DNA from: Symsagittifera roscoffensis | Taxonomy: Eukaryota; Xenacoelomorpha; Acoela; Convolutidae | Direction: 5' to 3' | DNA length: 64,000 nt | Assembly: GCF_963678635.1 (NCBI RefSeq) | Contig: NC_087062.1 | Coordinates: 42,794,395-42,858,394 of the forward strand | Part shown: piece after piece, positions 9,400 to 23,052 of the stretch | Layout of the letters: each line of letters begins with the position of its first letter | Position numbering within the stretch: position 1 is the stretch's first letter | Program-made: the position numbers and the translations under genes | The notes under the pieces: generated by a model | Database searches by the model: none | Seen by the model: only the letters and a program-made list of their open reading frames with translations | What the model was told of the DNA's origin: nothing

Positions 9400-12300
9400 T
9401 TTCCTAATTCAGTGTTTGTAGAGGACATGCGATGGCCATACTCAGTGTGATGCAAATTTTCTCAAAAATACATTTTACAGACATGTTTTTTTTCGTAATT
9501 CAGCACCTACAGAGGACATGCGACGGCCATACTCAGTGTGATGCAAATTTTCTCAAAAACACAATTTACGGACCTGTTCTTTTTCCTAATTCACTACCTA
9601 CAGAGGACATGCGACAGCCATACCCAGTGTGATGCAAATTTTCTCAAAAACACATTTTACGGATCTGTTCTTTTTCCTAATTCAGTAGTTACAGAGGACA
9701 TGCAAACGCCATACTCAGTGTGATGCAATAACTCTCGAAAAACGTTTTGCATACCTGTTGTTTCTCCTACTTCAGTTTTTACAGAGTAAATGTGAACGCC
9801 ATACTCAGTGTGATACAATTTTTCCCAAAAATACTTTTTACAGACCTGTCATTTTTCGTATTTCAGTACCTACAGAGGACATGCGACGGCCATACACAGT
9901 GTGATCTAAGAACTCTCAAAAAAAGTCTTACATACCTGTTGTTTCTCCTACTTCAGTTTTTACAGAGTAAATGTGAACGCCATACTCAGTGTGATACAAT
10001 TTTTCCCAAAAATACTTTTTACAGACCTGTTCTTTTTCCTAATTCAGTACCTACAGAGGACATGCGAACGTCATACTCAGTGTGATGCAATTTTTCCCAA
10101 AAGTACTTTTTACAGACCTGTTCTTTTTCGTATTTCAGTACCTACAGAGGACATGCAACAGCCATACTCATTGTGATGCAATTACTCTCGAAAAAAGTCT
10201 TACATACCTGTTATTTCTCCTACTTCAGTTTTTACACAGGACACGCGAACGCCATACTCAGAGTGTGATGCAATTTTCTCAAAAGTACTATTCACAGACC
10301 TGTTCTTTTTTCCTAATTCAGTACCTACAGAGGACAAGCGACGGCCATACACATTGTGATTCAATAACTCTCTAAAAACATCTTACATACCTGTTGTTTC
10401 TCCTACTTTTCCTAATTCAGTGTTTGTAGAGGACATGCGACGGCCATACTCAGTGTGACGCAAAATTTCTCAAAAACACATTTTACGGACCTGTTTTTTT
10501 TCCTAATTCAGTACCTACAGAGGACATGCGACAGCCATACCCAGTGTGATGCAAATTTTCTCAAAAACACATTTTACGGACCTGTTCTTTTTCCTAATTC
10601 GGTACTTACAGAGGACATGCAAACGCCATACTCAGTGTGATGCAATAACTCTCAAAAAACGTTTTGCTATCCTGTTGCTTCTCCTACTTCAATTTTTACA
10701 GAGTAAATGTGAATGCTAAGCTCAGTGTGATACAATTTTTCCCAAAAATACTTTTTACAGACCTGTACTTTTTCGTATTTCAGTACCTACAGAGGACATG
10801 CGACAGCCATACTCAGTGTGATGCAACAACTCTCTAAAAAAGTCTTACATACCTGTTATTTCTCCTACTTCAGTTTTTACAGATGACATGCGAACGCCAT
10901 ACTCAGAGTGTGATGCAATTTTCTCAAAAGTACTATTCACAGACCTGTTCTTTTTTCCTAATTCAGTACCTACAGAGGACATGCGACGGCCATACTCAGT
11001 GTAATGCAAAATTTCTCAAATTTTTTTTCTACAGACCTGTTCTTTTTCCTAATTCAGTACTTACAGAGGACATGCGACGGTCATACTCAGTGTGATGCAA
11101 ATTTTCTCAAAAACACATTTTACGGACCTGTTCTTTTTCCTAATTCAGTACCTACAGAGGACATGCGGCAGCCATACCCATTGTGATGCAAATTTTCTCA
11201 AATTTTTTTTCTACAGACCTGTTCTTTTTCCTAATTCAGTACTTACAGAGGACATGCGACGGCCATACTCAGTGTAATGCAAAATTTCTCAAATTTTTTT
11301 TCTACAGACCTGTTCTTTTTCCTAATTCAGTACTTACAGAGGACATGCGACGGTCATACTCAGTGTGATGCAAATTTTCTCAAAAACACATTTTACGGAC
11401 CTGTTCTTTTTCCTAATTCAGTACTTACAGAGGACATGCAAACGCCATACTCAGTGTGATGCAATAACTCTCGAAAAACGTTTTGCATACTACCTGTTGT
11501 TTCTCCTACTTCAGTTTTTACAGAGTAAATGTGAACGCCATACTCAGAGTGTGATGCAATTTTCATAAAAGTACTATTCACAGACCTGTTCTTTTTTCCT
11601 AATTCAGTACCTACAGAGGACATGCGACGGCCATACTCATTGTGATTCAATAACTCTCTAAAAAAGTCTTACATACCTGTTGTTTCTCCTACTTTTCCCA
11701 ATTCAGTGTTTGTAGAGGACATGCGATGGCCATACTCAGTGTGACGCAAATTTTCTCAAAAATACTTTTTACAGACATGTTCTTTTTCGTAATTCAGTAC
11801 CTACAGAGGACATGCGACGGCCATACTCAGTGTGATCTAATAACGCTCAAAAAAAGTCTTACATACCTGTTGTCTCTCCTACTTCAGTTTTTACAGAGGA
11901 AAAGCGAACGCCATACTCAGTGTGATGCATTTTTTCTCAAAAGAAATTTACAGACCTATTCTTCTTCCTAATTCATTACTTGCAGAGGGCATGCGACGGC
12001 CATACTCAGTGTGATGCAAAATTTCTCAAAAACACATTTTACGGACCTGTTCTTTTTCCTAATTCAGTACCTACAGAGGACATGCGACAGCCATACCCAG
12101 TGTGATGCAAATTTTCTCAAAAACACATTTTACGGACCTGTTCTTTTTCCTAATTCAGTACTAACAGAGGACATGCGAACGCCATACTCAGTGTGATGCA
12201 AAATTTCTCAATTTTTTTTCTACAGACCTGTTCTTTTTCCTAATTCATTACTTACAGAGGACATGCGACAGCTATACTCAGTGTGATGCAAATTTTCTCA

Positions 12301-13660
12301 AAACACATTCTACCGACCTGTTCTTTTTCCTCATTCAGTACTTACAGAGGACATGCGAACGCCATACCCAGTGTGATGCAATAACTCTCGAAAAACCTTT
12401 TATATACCTGATGTTTCTCCTGCTTCAGTTTTTACAGAGGATAAGCGAACGCCACAACCAGTGTGATGCAATTTTTCTCAAAAGTACTATTCACAGACCT
12501 GTTCTTTTTCCTAATTGAGTACTTACAGAGGACATGCGACGGTTATATTCAGTGTGATGCAAATTTTCTCAAAAACACATTTTACCGATCTGTTATTTTT
12601 CCTAATTCAGTACCTACAGAGGACATGCGACAGCCATACTCAGTGTGATGCAAATTTTCTCAAAACACATTCTACCGACCTGTTCTTTTTCCTCATCCAG
12701 TACTTACAGAGGACATGCGAACGCCATACCCAGTGTGATGCAATAACTCTCGAAAAACGTTTTATATACCTGATGTTTCTCCTACTTCAGTTTTTATAGA
12801 GTAAATGTGAACGCCATACTCAGTGTGATACAATTTTTCCCAAAAGTACTTTTTACAGAACTGTACTTTTTCATATTTCAGTACCTACAGAGGACATGCG
12901 ACAGCCATACTCAGTGTGATGCAATATCTCTCGAAAAAAGTCTTACATACCTGTTTTTTCTCCAAATTCAGGTTTTACAGAGGACATGCGAACGCCATAC
13001 CCAGTGTGATGCAGTTTTTCTCAAAAGTACTTTTCACAGACCTGTTCTTTTTTCCTAATTCAGTACCTGCAGAGGACATGCGACGGCCATACTCATTGTG
13101 ATTCAATAACTCTCCAAAAAAGTCTTACATACCTGATGTTTCTCCTACTTCAGTTTTTACAGAGGCAAAGCGAACGCCATACTCAGTGTGATGCAATTTT
13201 TCTCAAAAGAATTTTACAGACCTGTTCTTTTTCCTAATTCAATACTTGCAGAGGACATGCAACGTTCATACTCAGTGTGATGCAAATTTTCTGAAAAACA
13301 CATTTTACCGACCTGTTTTTTTTTTCTAATTCAGTACTGACAGAGGACATGTGAATGCCATACCCAGTGTGATGCAATAACTCTCGAAAAACGTTTTATA
13401 TACCTGATGTTTCTCCTACTTCAGTTTTTACAGAGTAAATGTGAACGCCATACTCAGTGTGATACAATTTTTCCCAAAAGTACTTTTTACAGAACTGTAC
13501 TTTTTCATATTTCAGTACCTACAGAGGACATGCGACAGCCATACTCAGTGTGATGCAATAACTCTCAAAAAAAGTCTTACATACCTGTTGTTTCTCCCAC
13601 TTCAGTTTTTACAGAGGACATGCGAACGCCATACCCAGTGTGATGCAGTTTTTCTCAAAA
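9400..13660 (+). repeat. Satellite array, mixed A/B monomers
   Basis: Head-to-tail ~90-bp monomers, mostly alternating A and B with runs of consecutive B-like units, for example around 11000-11460, where four or five B-like monomers with CAAATTTTTTTTCTACAG or AAACACATTTTACGG follow each other at 91-94 bp spacing. A ~640-bp variant order also recurs (compare 12807 with 13441). No other element or gene is seen. Confidence 0.93.
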
Positions 13661-16600
13661 GTACTATTCACAGACCTGTTCTTTTTTACTAATTCAGTAC
13701 CTACAGAGGACATGCGACGATCATACTCATTGTGATTCAATAACTCTCCAAAAAAGTCTTACATACCTGTTGTTTCTCCTACTTCAGTTTTTACAGAGGA
13801 AAAGCGAACGCCATACTCAGTGTGATGCAATTTTTCTCAAAAGAATTTTAAAGACATGTTCTTTTTTTCCCAATTCAATACTTGCAGAGGACATGCGACG
13901 GCCATACTCATTGTGATGCAATAATACTCAAAAAAGTCTAAGATACGTGTCGTTTCTCCTAGTTCAGTTTTTACAGAGGACATGCGAACGCAATACTCAG
14001 AGTGAAGCAATTTTCTCAAAAGTACTTTTTACAGACCTGTTCTTTTTCCTAATTCAGTAATTGCATAAGACATGTGACGGCCATACTCAGTGTGATGCAA
14101 TAACTCTCGAAAAAAGTATTACATATCTGTTGTTTCTCCTACCTCAGTTTTTACAGAGTAAATGTGAACGCCATACTCAGTGTGATACAATTTTTCCCAA
14201 AAATACTTTTTACAGACCTGTCCTTTTTCGTATTTCAGTACCTACAGAGGACATGCGACCTCCATTCTCAGTGTGATGCATTTTTCTCGAGTTTTTTTTT
14301 ACAGATCTGCTTTTTTTCTAATTCAGTAATTGCAGAAAACATGCGAGGGTCATACTCAGTGTGATGCAACTTTTCTCAAAAATACCTTTTACAGACCTGT
14401 TCTTTTTATAATTCAGTACTTACAGAGGACGTGCCACGGCCAATTTCAGAGTGATACAATAACTCTCGATAGAAGTCTGACATTTTTCTTGTGTCTTTTA
14501 ACTCAGTTTTTACAGAGGACATGCGAACGCAATACTCAGAGTGAAGCAATTTTCTCAAAAGTACTTCTTACAGACCTGTTCTTTTTCCTAATTCAGTAAT
14601 TGCAGAAGACATGCGACGGCCAAACTCAGTGTGATGCATTTTTCCCGAAATTTTTTTTTACAGATCTGCTTTTTTTTCAAAATCAGTAATTGCAGAAGAC
14701 ATGCGACGGTCATACTCAGTGTGATGCAAATTGTCTCAAAAATACCTTTTACAGACCTGTTCTTTTTATAATTCAGTACTTACAGAGGACGTGCCACGGC
14801 CAATTTCAGAGTGATACAATAACTCTCGATAAAAGTCTGACATTTTTCTTGTTTCTTTTAACTCAGTTTTTACAGAGGACATGCGAACGCAATACTCAGA
14901 GTGAAGCAATTTTCTCAAAAGTACTTCTTACAGACCTGTTCTTCTTCTAATTCAGTACTTACAGAGGACGTGCGACGGCCATACTCAGTGTGATGCAAAT
15001 TTTCTCAAAAATACATTTTACAGACATGTTCTTTTTCGTAATTCAGTACCTACAGAGGACATGCGACGGCCATACTCATTGTGATCTAATAACTCTCGAA
15101 AAAAAAGCTTACATACCTGTTGTCTCTCCTACTTCAGTTTTTACAGAGGATATGCGAACGCCATACCCAGTGTGATGCAATTTTTCTCAAAAGTACTTTT
15201 TACAGACCTGTTCTTTTTCGTAGTTCAGTACGTTTAGAGGACATGCGACGGCCATACTCAATGTGATGCAATAACTCTCGAAAAAAGTCTTACATACCTT
15301 TTGTTTTTCCTACTTCAGTTTTTACAGCGGAAAAGCAAACGTCATACTCAATGTGATGCATTTTTTCTCAAAAGAATATTACAGACCTATTCTTCTTCCT
15401 AATTCAGTACTTGCAGAGGACATGCGACGGCCATACTCAGTGTAATGCAAAATTTCTCAAAATTTTTGTTCTACAGACCTGTTCTTTTTCCTAATTCAGT
15501 ACTTACAGAGGACATGCGACGGTCATACTCAGTGTGATGCAAATTTTTCTCAAAAACACATTTTACGGACCTGTTCTTTTTCCTAATTCAGTACTTACAG
15601 AGGACATGCGAACGCCATACTCAGTGTGATGCAAAAACTCTCGATATAATTTTTGCATACCTCTTGTTTCTCCTACTTCAGTTTTTACAGAGTAAATGTG
15701 AACACCATACTCAGTGTGATACAGTTTTTCCCAAAAGTACTTTTTACAGACCTTTACTTTTTCGTATTTCAGTACCTACAGAGGACATGCGACAGCCATA
15801 CTCAGTGTGATGCAAAAACTCTCCAAAAAAGTCTTACATACCTGTTGTTTCTCCTACTTCAGTTTTAACAGAGGAAAAGCGAACGCCATACTCAGTGTGA
15901 TGCAATTTTTCTCAAAAGAATTTTACAGACCTGTTCTTTTTCCTAATTCAATACTTGCAGAGGACAAGCGACGGCCATACTCAGTGTGATGCAATAAATC
16001 TCGAAAAAAGTCTTACATAAATGTTATTTCTCCTACTTCAGTTTTTACAGAGGACATGCGAACGCCATACACAGAGTGTGATGCAATTTTTCTCAAAAAT
16101 TACTTTTTACAGACCTGTACTTTTTCGTTTTTCAGTACCTACAGAGGACATGCGAACGCCATACCCAGTGTGATGCAGTTTTTCTCAAAAGTACTATGCA
16201 CAGACCTATTCTTTTTTCCTAATTCAGTATCAACAGAGGACATGCGACGGCCATACTCATTGTGATTCAATAACTCTCCAAAAAAGTTTTACATACCTGT
16301 TGTTTCTCCTACTTCAGTTTTTACAGAGGAAAAGCGAACGCCATACTCAGTGTGAAGCAATTTTCTCAAAAGTACTTTTTACAGACCTGTTCTTTTTCCT
16401 AATTCAAAAATTGCAGAAGACATGCGACGGCCATACTCAGTGTGATGCAATAACTCTCGAAAAAAGTCTTACATATCTGTTGTTTCTCCTACCTCAGTTT
16501 TTACAGAGGTCATGGGAACGCCATACTCAGTCTGATTCAATTTTTTCCAAAGTGTTTTTTTCAGAACTTTTTTTTACCTAATTCACTACTTGCAGAGGAC

Positions 16601-18055
16601 ATGCGACCTCCATTCTCAGTAGGATGCATTTTTCTCGAATTTTTTTTTGTTACAGATCTGCTTTTTTACTAATTCAGTGATTGCAGAAGACATGCGACGT
16701 TCTTACTCAGTGATATGCATTTTTCTCGAAATTTTTTTTTTACAGATCTGTTTTTTTTCTAATTCAGTAATTGCAGAAGACATGCAAGGGTCGTACTCTG
16801 TGTGATGCAATTTGTCTCAAAAATACCTTTTACAGACCTGTTCTTTTTCTAATTCAGTACTTACAGAGGATATTTTTATCAATAACTCTCGATAAAAGTC
16901 TGACATTTTTGTCGTTTCTTTTAAATCAGTTTCTACAGAGGACTTGCGAACGCAATACTCAGTCTGAAGCAACTTTCTCAAAAGTACTTCGTACAGACCT
17001 CTTCTTTTTCCTAATTCAGTAATTGCAGAAGACCTGCGACGGCCATACTCAGTGTGATGCTTTTTTCACGAAAAATTTTTTTTTACAGATCTGTTTTTTT
17101 TCTAATTCCGTAATTGCAGAAGACAGGCGACGGTCATACTCAGTGTGATACAACTTTTCTCAAAAATTTTTTTTACAGACCTGTTCTTTTTCTAATTCAG
17201 TACTCACAGAGGACGTGCGACGGCCAATTTCAGGGTGATACAATAACTCTCGATAAAAGTCTGACATTTTGTCGTTTCTTTTAAATCAGTTTCCACAGAG
17301 GACATGCGAACGCAATACTCAGTCTGAAGCAACTTTCTCAAAAGTACTTCGTACAGACTTCTTCTTTTTCCTAATTCAGTAATTGCAGAAGACATGCAAC
17401 GGTTAAACTCAGTGTGATGCATTTTTCCCGAAAAAAAGTTTTAACAGATCTGATTTTTTTCTAATTCAGTAATTGCAGAAGACATGCGACGGTCATACTC
17501 AGTGTGATGCAACTTTTCTCAAAAATTTCTTTTACAGACCTGTTCTTTTTCTAATTCAGTACTCACAGAGGACGTGCGACGGCCAATTTCAGGGTGATAC
17601 AATAACTCTCGATAAAAGTCTGACATTTTTGTGGTTTCTTTTAAATCAGTTTCTACAGAGGACATGCGAACGCAATACTCAGTCTGAAGCAACTTTCTCA
17701 AAAGTACTTCGTACAGACCTCTTCTTTTTCCTAATTCAGTAATTGCAGAAGACATGCAACGGTTAAACTCAGTGTGATGCATTTTCCCGAAAAAAAGTTT
17801 TAACAGATCTGATTTTTTTCTAATTCAGTAATTGCAGAAGACATGAGACGTCATACTCAGTATGATGCAACTTGTCTCAAAAATACCTTTTACAGACCTG
17901 TTCTTTTTCTAATTCAGTACTTACAGAGGATGTGCGACGGCCAATTTCAGGGTGATGCAATGACTCTCGATAAAAGTCTGACATTCTTTTCGTTTATCCT
18001 AACTCAGTTTTTACAGAGGAAATGCTAAAGCAATACTCAGTCTGAAGGAATTTTC
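13661..18055 (+). repeat. 4.4-kb satellite segment, copy 1
   Basis: The order of about 48 variant monomers in this block is repeated in 18056-22580. Matching points lie 4382 to 4400 bp apart near the start (14330 with 18725, 14690 with 19085), 4216-4217 bp apart in the middle (14990 with 19206, 15653 with 19870), and 4393 bp apart later (16771 with 21164, 17473 with 21866). The changes in offset equal whole monomer pairs. Copy 1 has an extra pair near 14770-14950. There is no gene content. Confidence 0.85.
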
Positions 18056-21000
18056 TCAAAGGTACTATTCACAGACCTGTTCTTTTTTTCCTAATTCAGT
18101 ATCTACATAGGGCATGCGACGGCCATACTCATTGTGATTCAATAATTTTCCAAAAAAGTCTTACATACCTGTTGTTTCTCCTACTTCAGTTTTTACAGAG
18201 GAAAAGCGAACGCCATACTCAGTGTGATGCAATTTTTCTCAAAAGAATTTTAAAGACATGTTCTTTTTCCCAATTCAATACTTGCAGAGGACATGCGACG
18301 GCCATACTCATTGTGATGCAATAATACTCAAAAAAGTCTAAGATACGTGTCGTTTCTCCTTGTTCAGTTTTTACAGAGGACATGCGAACGCAATACTCAG
18401 AGTGAAGCAATTTTCTCAAAAGTACTTTTTACAGACCTGTTCTTTTTCCTAATTCAGTAATTGCATAAGACATGTGACGGCCATACTCAGTGTGATGCAA
18501 TAACTCTCGAAAAAAGTATTACATATCTGTTGTTTCTCCTACCTCAGTTTTTACAGAGGTCATGCAAACGCCATACTCAGTCTGAGGCAATTTTCTCAAA
18601 AGTTTTTTTTCAGAACTTTTTTTACCTAATTCAGTACTTGCAGAGGACATGCGACCTCCATTCTCAGTGTGATGCATTTTTCTCGAGTTTTTTTTACAGA
18701 TCTGCTTTTTTTCTAATTCAGTAATTGCAGAAGACATGCGAGGGTCATACTCAGTGTGATGCAACTTTTCTCAAAAATACCTTTTACAGACCTGTTCTTT
18801 TTATAATTCAGTACTTACAGAGGACGTGCCACGGCCAATTTCAGAGTGATACAATAACTCTCGATAAAAGTCTGACATTTTTCTTGTTTCTTTTAACTCA
18901 GTTTTTACAGAGGACATGCGAACGCAATACTCAGAGTGAAGCAATTTTCTCAAAAGTACTTCTTACAGACCTGTTCTTTTTCCTAATTCAGTAATTGCAG
19001 AAGACATGCGACGGCCAAACTCAGTGTGATGCATTTTTCCCGAAATTTTTTTTACAGATCTGCTTTTTTTTTCAAAATCAGTAATTGCAGAAGACATGCG
19101 ACGGTCATACTCAGTGTGATGCAACTTGTCTCAAAAATACCTTTTACAGACCTGTTCTTCTTCTAATTCAGTACTTACAGAGGACGTGCGACGGCCATAC
19201 TCAGTGTGATGCAAATTTTCTCAAAAATACATTTTACAGACATGTTCTTTTTCGTAATTCAGTACCTACAGAGGACATGCGACGGCCATACTCATTGTGA
19301 TCTAATAACTCTCGAAAAAAAAGGCTTACATACCTGTTGTCTCTCCTACTTCAGTTTTTACAGAGGATATGCGAACGCCATACCCAGTGTGATGCAATTT
19401 TTCTCAAAAGTACTTTTTACAGACCTGTTCTTTTTCGTAGTTCAGTACGTTTAGAGGACATGCGACGGCCATACTCAATGTGATGCAATAACTCTCGAAA
19501 AAAGTCTTACATACCTTTTGTTTCTCCTACTTCAGTTTTTACAGCGGAAAAGCAAACGTCATACTCAATGTGAGGCATTTTTTCTCAAAAGAATATTACA
19601 GACCTATTCTTCTTCCTAATTCAGTACTTGCAGAGGACATGCGACGGCCATACTCAGTGTAATGCAAAATTTCTCAAAATTTTTTTTCTACAGACCTGTT
19701 CTTTTTCCTAATTCAGTACTTACAGAGAACATGCGACGGTCATACTCAGTGTGATGCAAATTTTTCTCAAAAACACATTTTACGGACCTGTTCTTTTTCC
19801 TAATTCAGTACTTACAGAGGACATGCGAACGCCATACTCAGTGTGATGCAAAAACTCTCGATATAATTTTTGTATACCTGTTGTTTCTCCTACTTCAGTT
19901 TTTACAGAGTAAATGTGAACACCATACTCAGTGTGATACAGTTTTTCCCAAAAGTACTTTTTACAGACCTTTACTTTTTCGTATTTCAGTACCTACAGAG
20001 GACATGCGACAGCCATACTCAATGTGATGCAAAAACTCTCCAAAAAAGTCTTACATACCTGTTGTTTCTCCTACTTCAGTTTTAACAGAGGAAAAGCGAA
20101 CGCCATACACAGTGTGATGCAATTTTTCTCAAAAGAATTTTACAGACCTGTTCTTTTTCCTAATTCAATACTTGCAGAGGACAAGCGACGGTCATACTCA
20201 GTGTGATGCAATAAATCTCGAAAAAAGTCTTACATAAATGTTATTTCTCCTACTTCAGTTTTTACAGAGGACATGCGAACGCCATACACAGAGTGTGATG
20301 CAATTTTTCTCAAAAAGTACTTTTTACAGACCTGTACTTTTTCGTTTTTCAGTACCTACAGAGGACATGCGAACGCCATACCCAGTGTGATGCAGTTTTT
20401 CTCAAAAGTACTATTCACAGACCTATTCTTTTTTCCTAATTCAGTATCAACAGAGGACATGCGACGGCCATACTCATTGTGATTCAATAACTCTCCAAAA
20501 AAGTCTTACATACCTGTTGTTTCTCCTACTTCAGTTTTTACAGAGGAAAAGCGAACGCCATACTCAGTGTGATGCAATTTTTCTCAAAAGAATTTTACAG
20601 ACCTGTTCTTTTTCCTAATTCAATACTTGCAGAGGACTTGCAACGGCCATACTCAGTGTGATGCAATAATACTCAAAAAAGTCTTAGATACGTGTCGTTT
20701 CTCCTAGTTCAGTTTTTACAGAGGACTTGCAAACGCAATACTCAGTGTGAAGCAATTTTCTCAAAAGTACTTTTTACAGACCTGTTCTTTTTCCTAATTA
20801 AAAAATTGCAGAAGACATGCGACGGCCATACTCAGTGTGATGCAATAACTCTCGAAAAAAGTCTTACATATCTGTTGTTTCTCCTACCTCAGTTTTTACA
20901 GAGGTCATGGGAACGCCATACTCAGTCTGATTCAATTTTTTCCAAAGTGTTTTTTTCAGAACTTTTTTTAACCTAATTCACTACTTGCAGAGGACATGCG

Positions 21001-22580
21001 ACCTCCATTCTCAGTAGGATGCATTTTTCTCGAATTTTTTTTGTTACAGATCTACTTTTTTTCTAATTCAGTGATTGCAGAAGACATGCGACGTTCTTAC
21101 TCAGTGATATGCATTTTTCTCGAATTTTTTTTTTACAGATCTGTTTTTTTTCTAATTCAGTAATTGCAGAAGACATGCAAGGGTCGTACTCTGTGTGATG
21201 CAATTTGTCTCAAAAATACCTTTTACAGACCTGTTCTTTTTCTAATTCAGTACTTACAGAGGATATTTTTATCAATAACTCTCGATAAAAGTCTGACATT
21301 TTTGTCGTTTCTTTTAAATCAGTTTCTACAGAGGACTTGCGAACGCAATACTCAGTCTGAAGCAACTTTCTCAAAAGTACTTCGTACAGACCTCTTCTTT
21401 TTCCTAATTCAGTAATTGCAGAAGACCTGCGACGGCCATACTCAGTGTGATGCTTTTTTCACGAAAAATTTTTTTTTACAGATCTGTTTTTTTTCTAATT
21501 CCGTAATTGCAGAAGACAGGCGACGGTCATACTCAGTGTGATACAACTTTTCTCAAAAATTTTTTTTACAGACCTAATCTTTTTCTAATTCAGTACTCAC
21601 AGAGGACGTGCGACGGCCAATTTCAGGGTGATACAATAACTCTCGATAAAAGTCTGACATTTTGTCGTTTCTTTTAAATCAGTTTCCACAGAGGACATGC
21701 GAACGCAATACTCAGTCTGAAGCAACTTTCTCAAAAGTACTTCGTACAGACTTCTTCTTTTTCCTAATTCAGTAATTGCAGAAGACATGCAACGGTTAAA
21801 CTCAGTGTGATGCATTTTTCCCGAAAAAAAGTTTTAACAGATCTGATTTTTTTCTAATTCAGTAATTGCAGAAGACATGCGACGGTCATACTCAGTGTGA
21901 TGCAACTTTTCTCAAAAATTTTTTTTACAGACCTGTTCTTTTTCTAATTCAGTACTCACAGAGGACGTGCGACGGCCAATTTCAGGGTGATACAATAACT
22001 CTCGATAAAAGTCTGACATTTTTGTGGTTTCTTTTAAATCAGTTTCTACAGAGGACATGCGAACGCAATACTCAGTCTGAAGCAACTTTCTCAAAAGTAC
22101 TTCGTACAGACCTCTTCTTTTTCCTAATTCAGTAATTGCAGAAGACATGCAACGGTTAAACTCAGTGTGATGCATTTTGCTTCAGACATGCGAACGCAAT
22201 ACTCAGTCTGAAGCAACTTTCTCAAAAGTACTTCGTACAGACTTCTTCTTTTTCCTAATTCAGTAATTGCAGAAGACATGCAACGGTTAAACTCAGTGTG
22301 ATGCATTTTTCCCGAAAAAAAGTTTTAACAGATCTGATTTTTTTCTAATTCAGTAATTGCAGAAGACATGAGACGTCATACTCAGTATGATGCAACTTGT
22401 CTCAAAAATACCTTTTACAGACCTGTTCTTTTTCTAATTCAGTACTTACAGAGGATGTGCGACGGCCAATTTCAGGGTGATGCAATGACTCTCGATAAAA
22501 GTCTGACATTCTTTTCGTTTATCCTAACTCAGTTTTTACAGAGGAAATGCTAAAGCAATACTCAGTCTGAAGGAATTTTC
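18056..22580 (+). repeat. 4.4-kb satellite segment, copy 2
   Basis: This is the tandem copy of 13661-18055. It has an extra two-monomer block near 20520-20700 and lacks another pair relative to copy 1. Near 22179 it also carries an extra ~132-bp piece with an out-of-register edge. Its last ~0.8 kb is shared with the 1298-bp duplication that follows. Confidence 0.85.
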
Positions 22581-23052
22581 TCAAAAGTACTATTTACAGA
22601 CTTGTTCTTTTTCCTGTTTCAGTAATTGCAGAAGACGTGCGACGGCCATACTCAGTGTGATGCAATTGTCTCAAATTTTCTTTTTACAGGCCTGTTTTTT
22701 TCCTAATTCAGTACCAACAGAGGACATGCGACAGCCATACTCCTTGTGATTCAATAACTCTCCAAAAAAGTCTTACATACCTGTTGTTTCTCCTACTTCA
22801 GTTTTTACAGAGGAAAAGCAAACGCTATACTCAGTGTGATGCAATTTTTCTCAAAAGAATTTTATAGACCTGTTCTTTTTCCTAATTCACTACTTGCAGA
22901 GGACATGCAACGGCCATACTCAGTGTGGTGCAATAATACTCAAAAACAGTCTTAGATACGTGTCGTTTCTCCTAGTTCACTTTTTGAAGAGGACTTGCAA
23001 ACGCAATACTCAGTGTGAAGCAATTTTCTTAAAAGAACTTTTTACGGACCTG
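21755..23052 (+). repeat. 1298-bp satellite segment, copy 1
   Basis: Corresponding points in this block and the next are spaced exactly 1298 bp apart (21866 with 23164, 22124 with 23422, 22368 with 23666). The two look almost identical, with only scattered differences such as a TTT/TGT change at 21848 versus 23150. The 1298-bp length is not a whole number of 90-bp monomers because a partial monomer is included. Confidence 0.88.
22179..22214. repeat. Fold-back junction: 9-bp perfect inverted repeat
   Basis: GCTTCAGAC (22179-22187) and GTCTGAAGC (22206-22214) are exact reverse complements separated by 18 bases. The right arm is ordinary satellite; the left arm interrupts a monomer at TGCATTTT and is foreign to the normal monomer order. 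This marks the edge of the extra ~132-bp piece absent from the older copy near 17790. Confidence 0.85.

Noticed and set aside
22179-22214. Fold-back sequence as a microRNA precursor or rho-type terminator.
   Set aside because: The 9-bp stem is too short for a microRNA hairpin, and bacterial terminators do not apply in this context. A rearrangement junction is the simpler reading.
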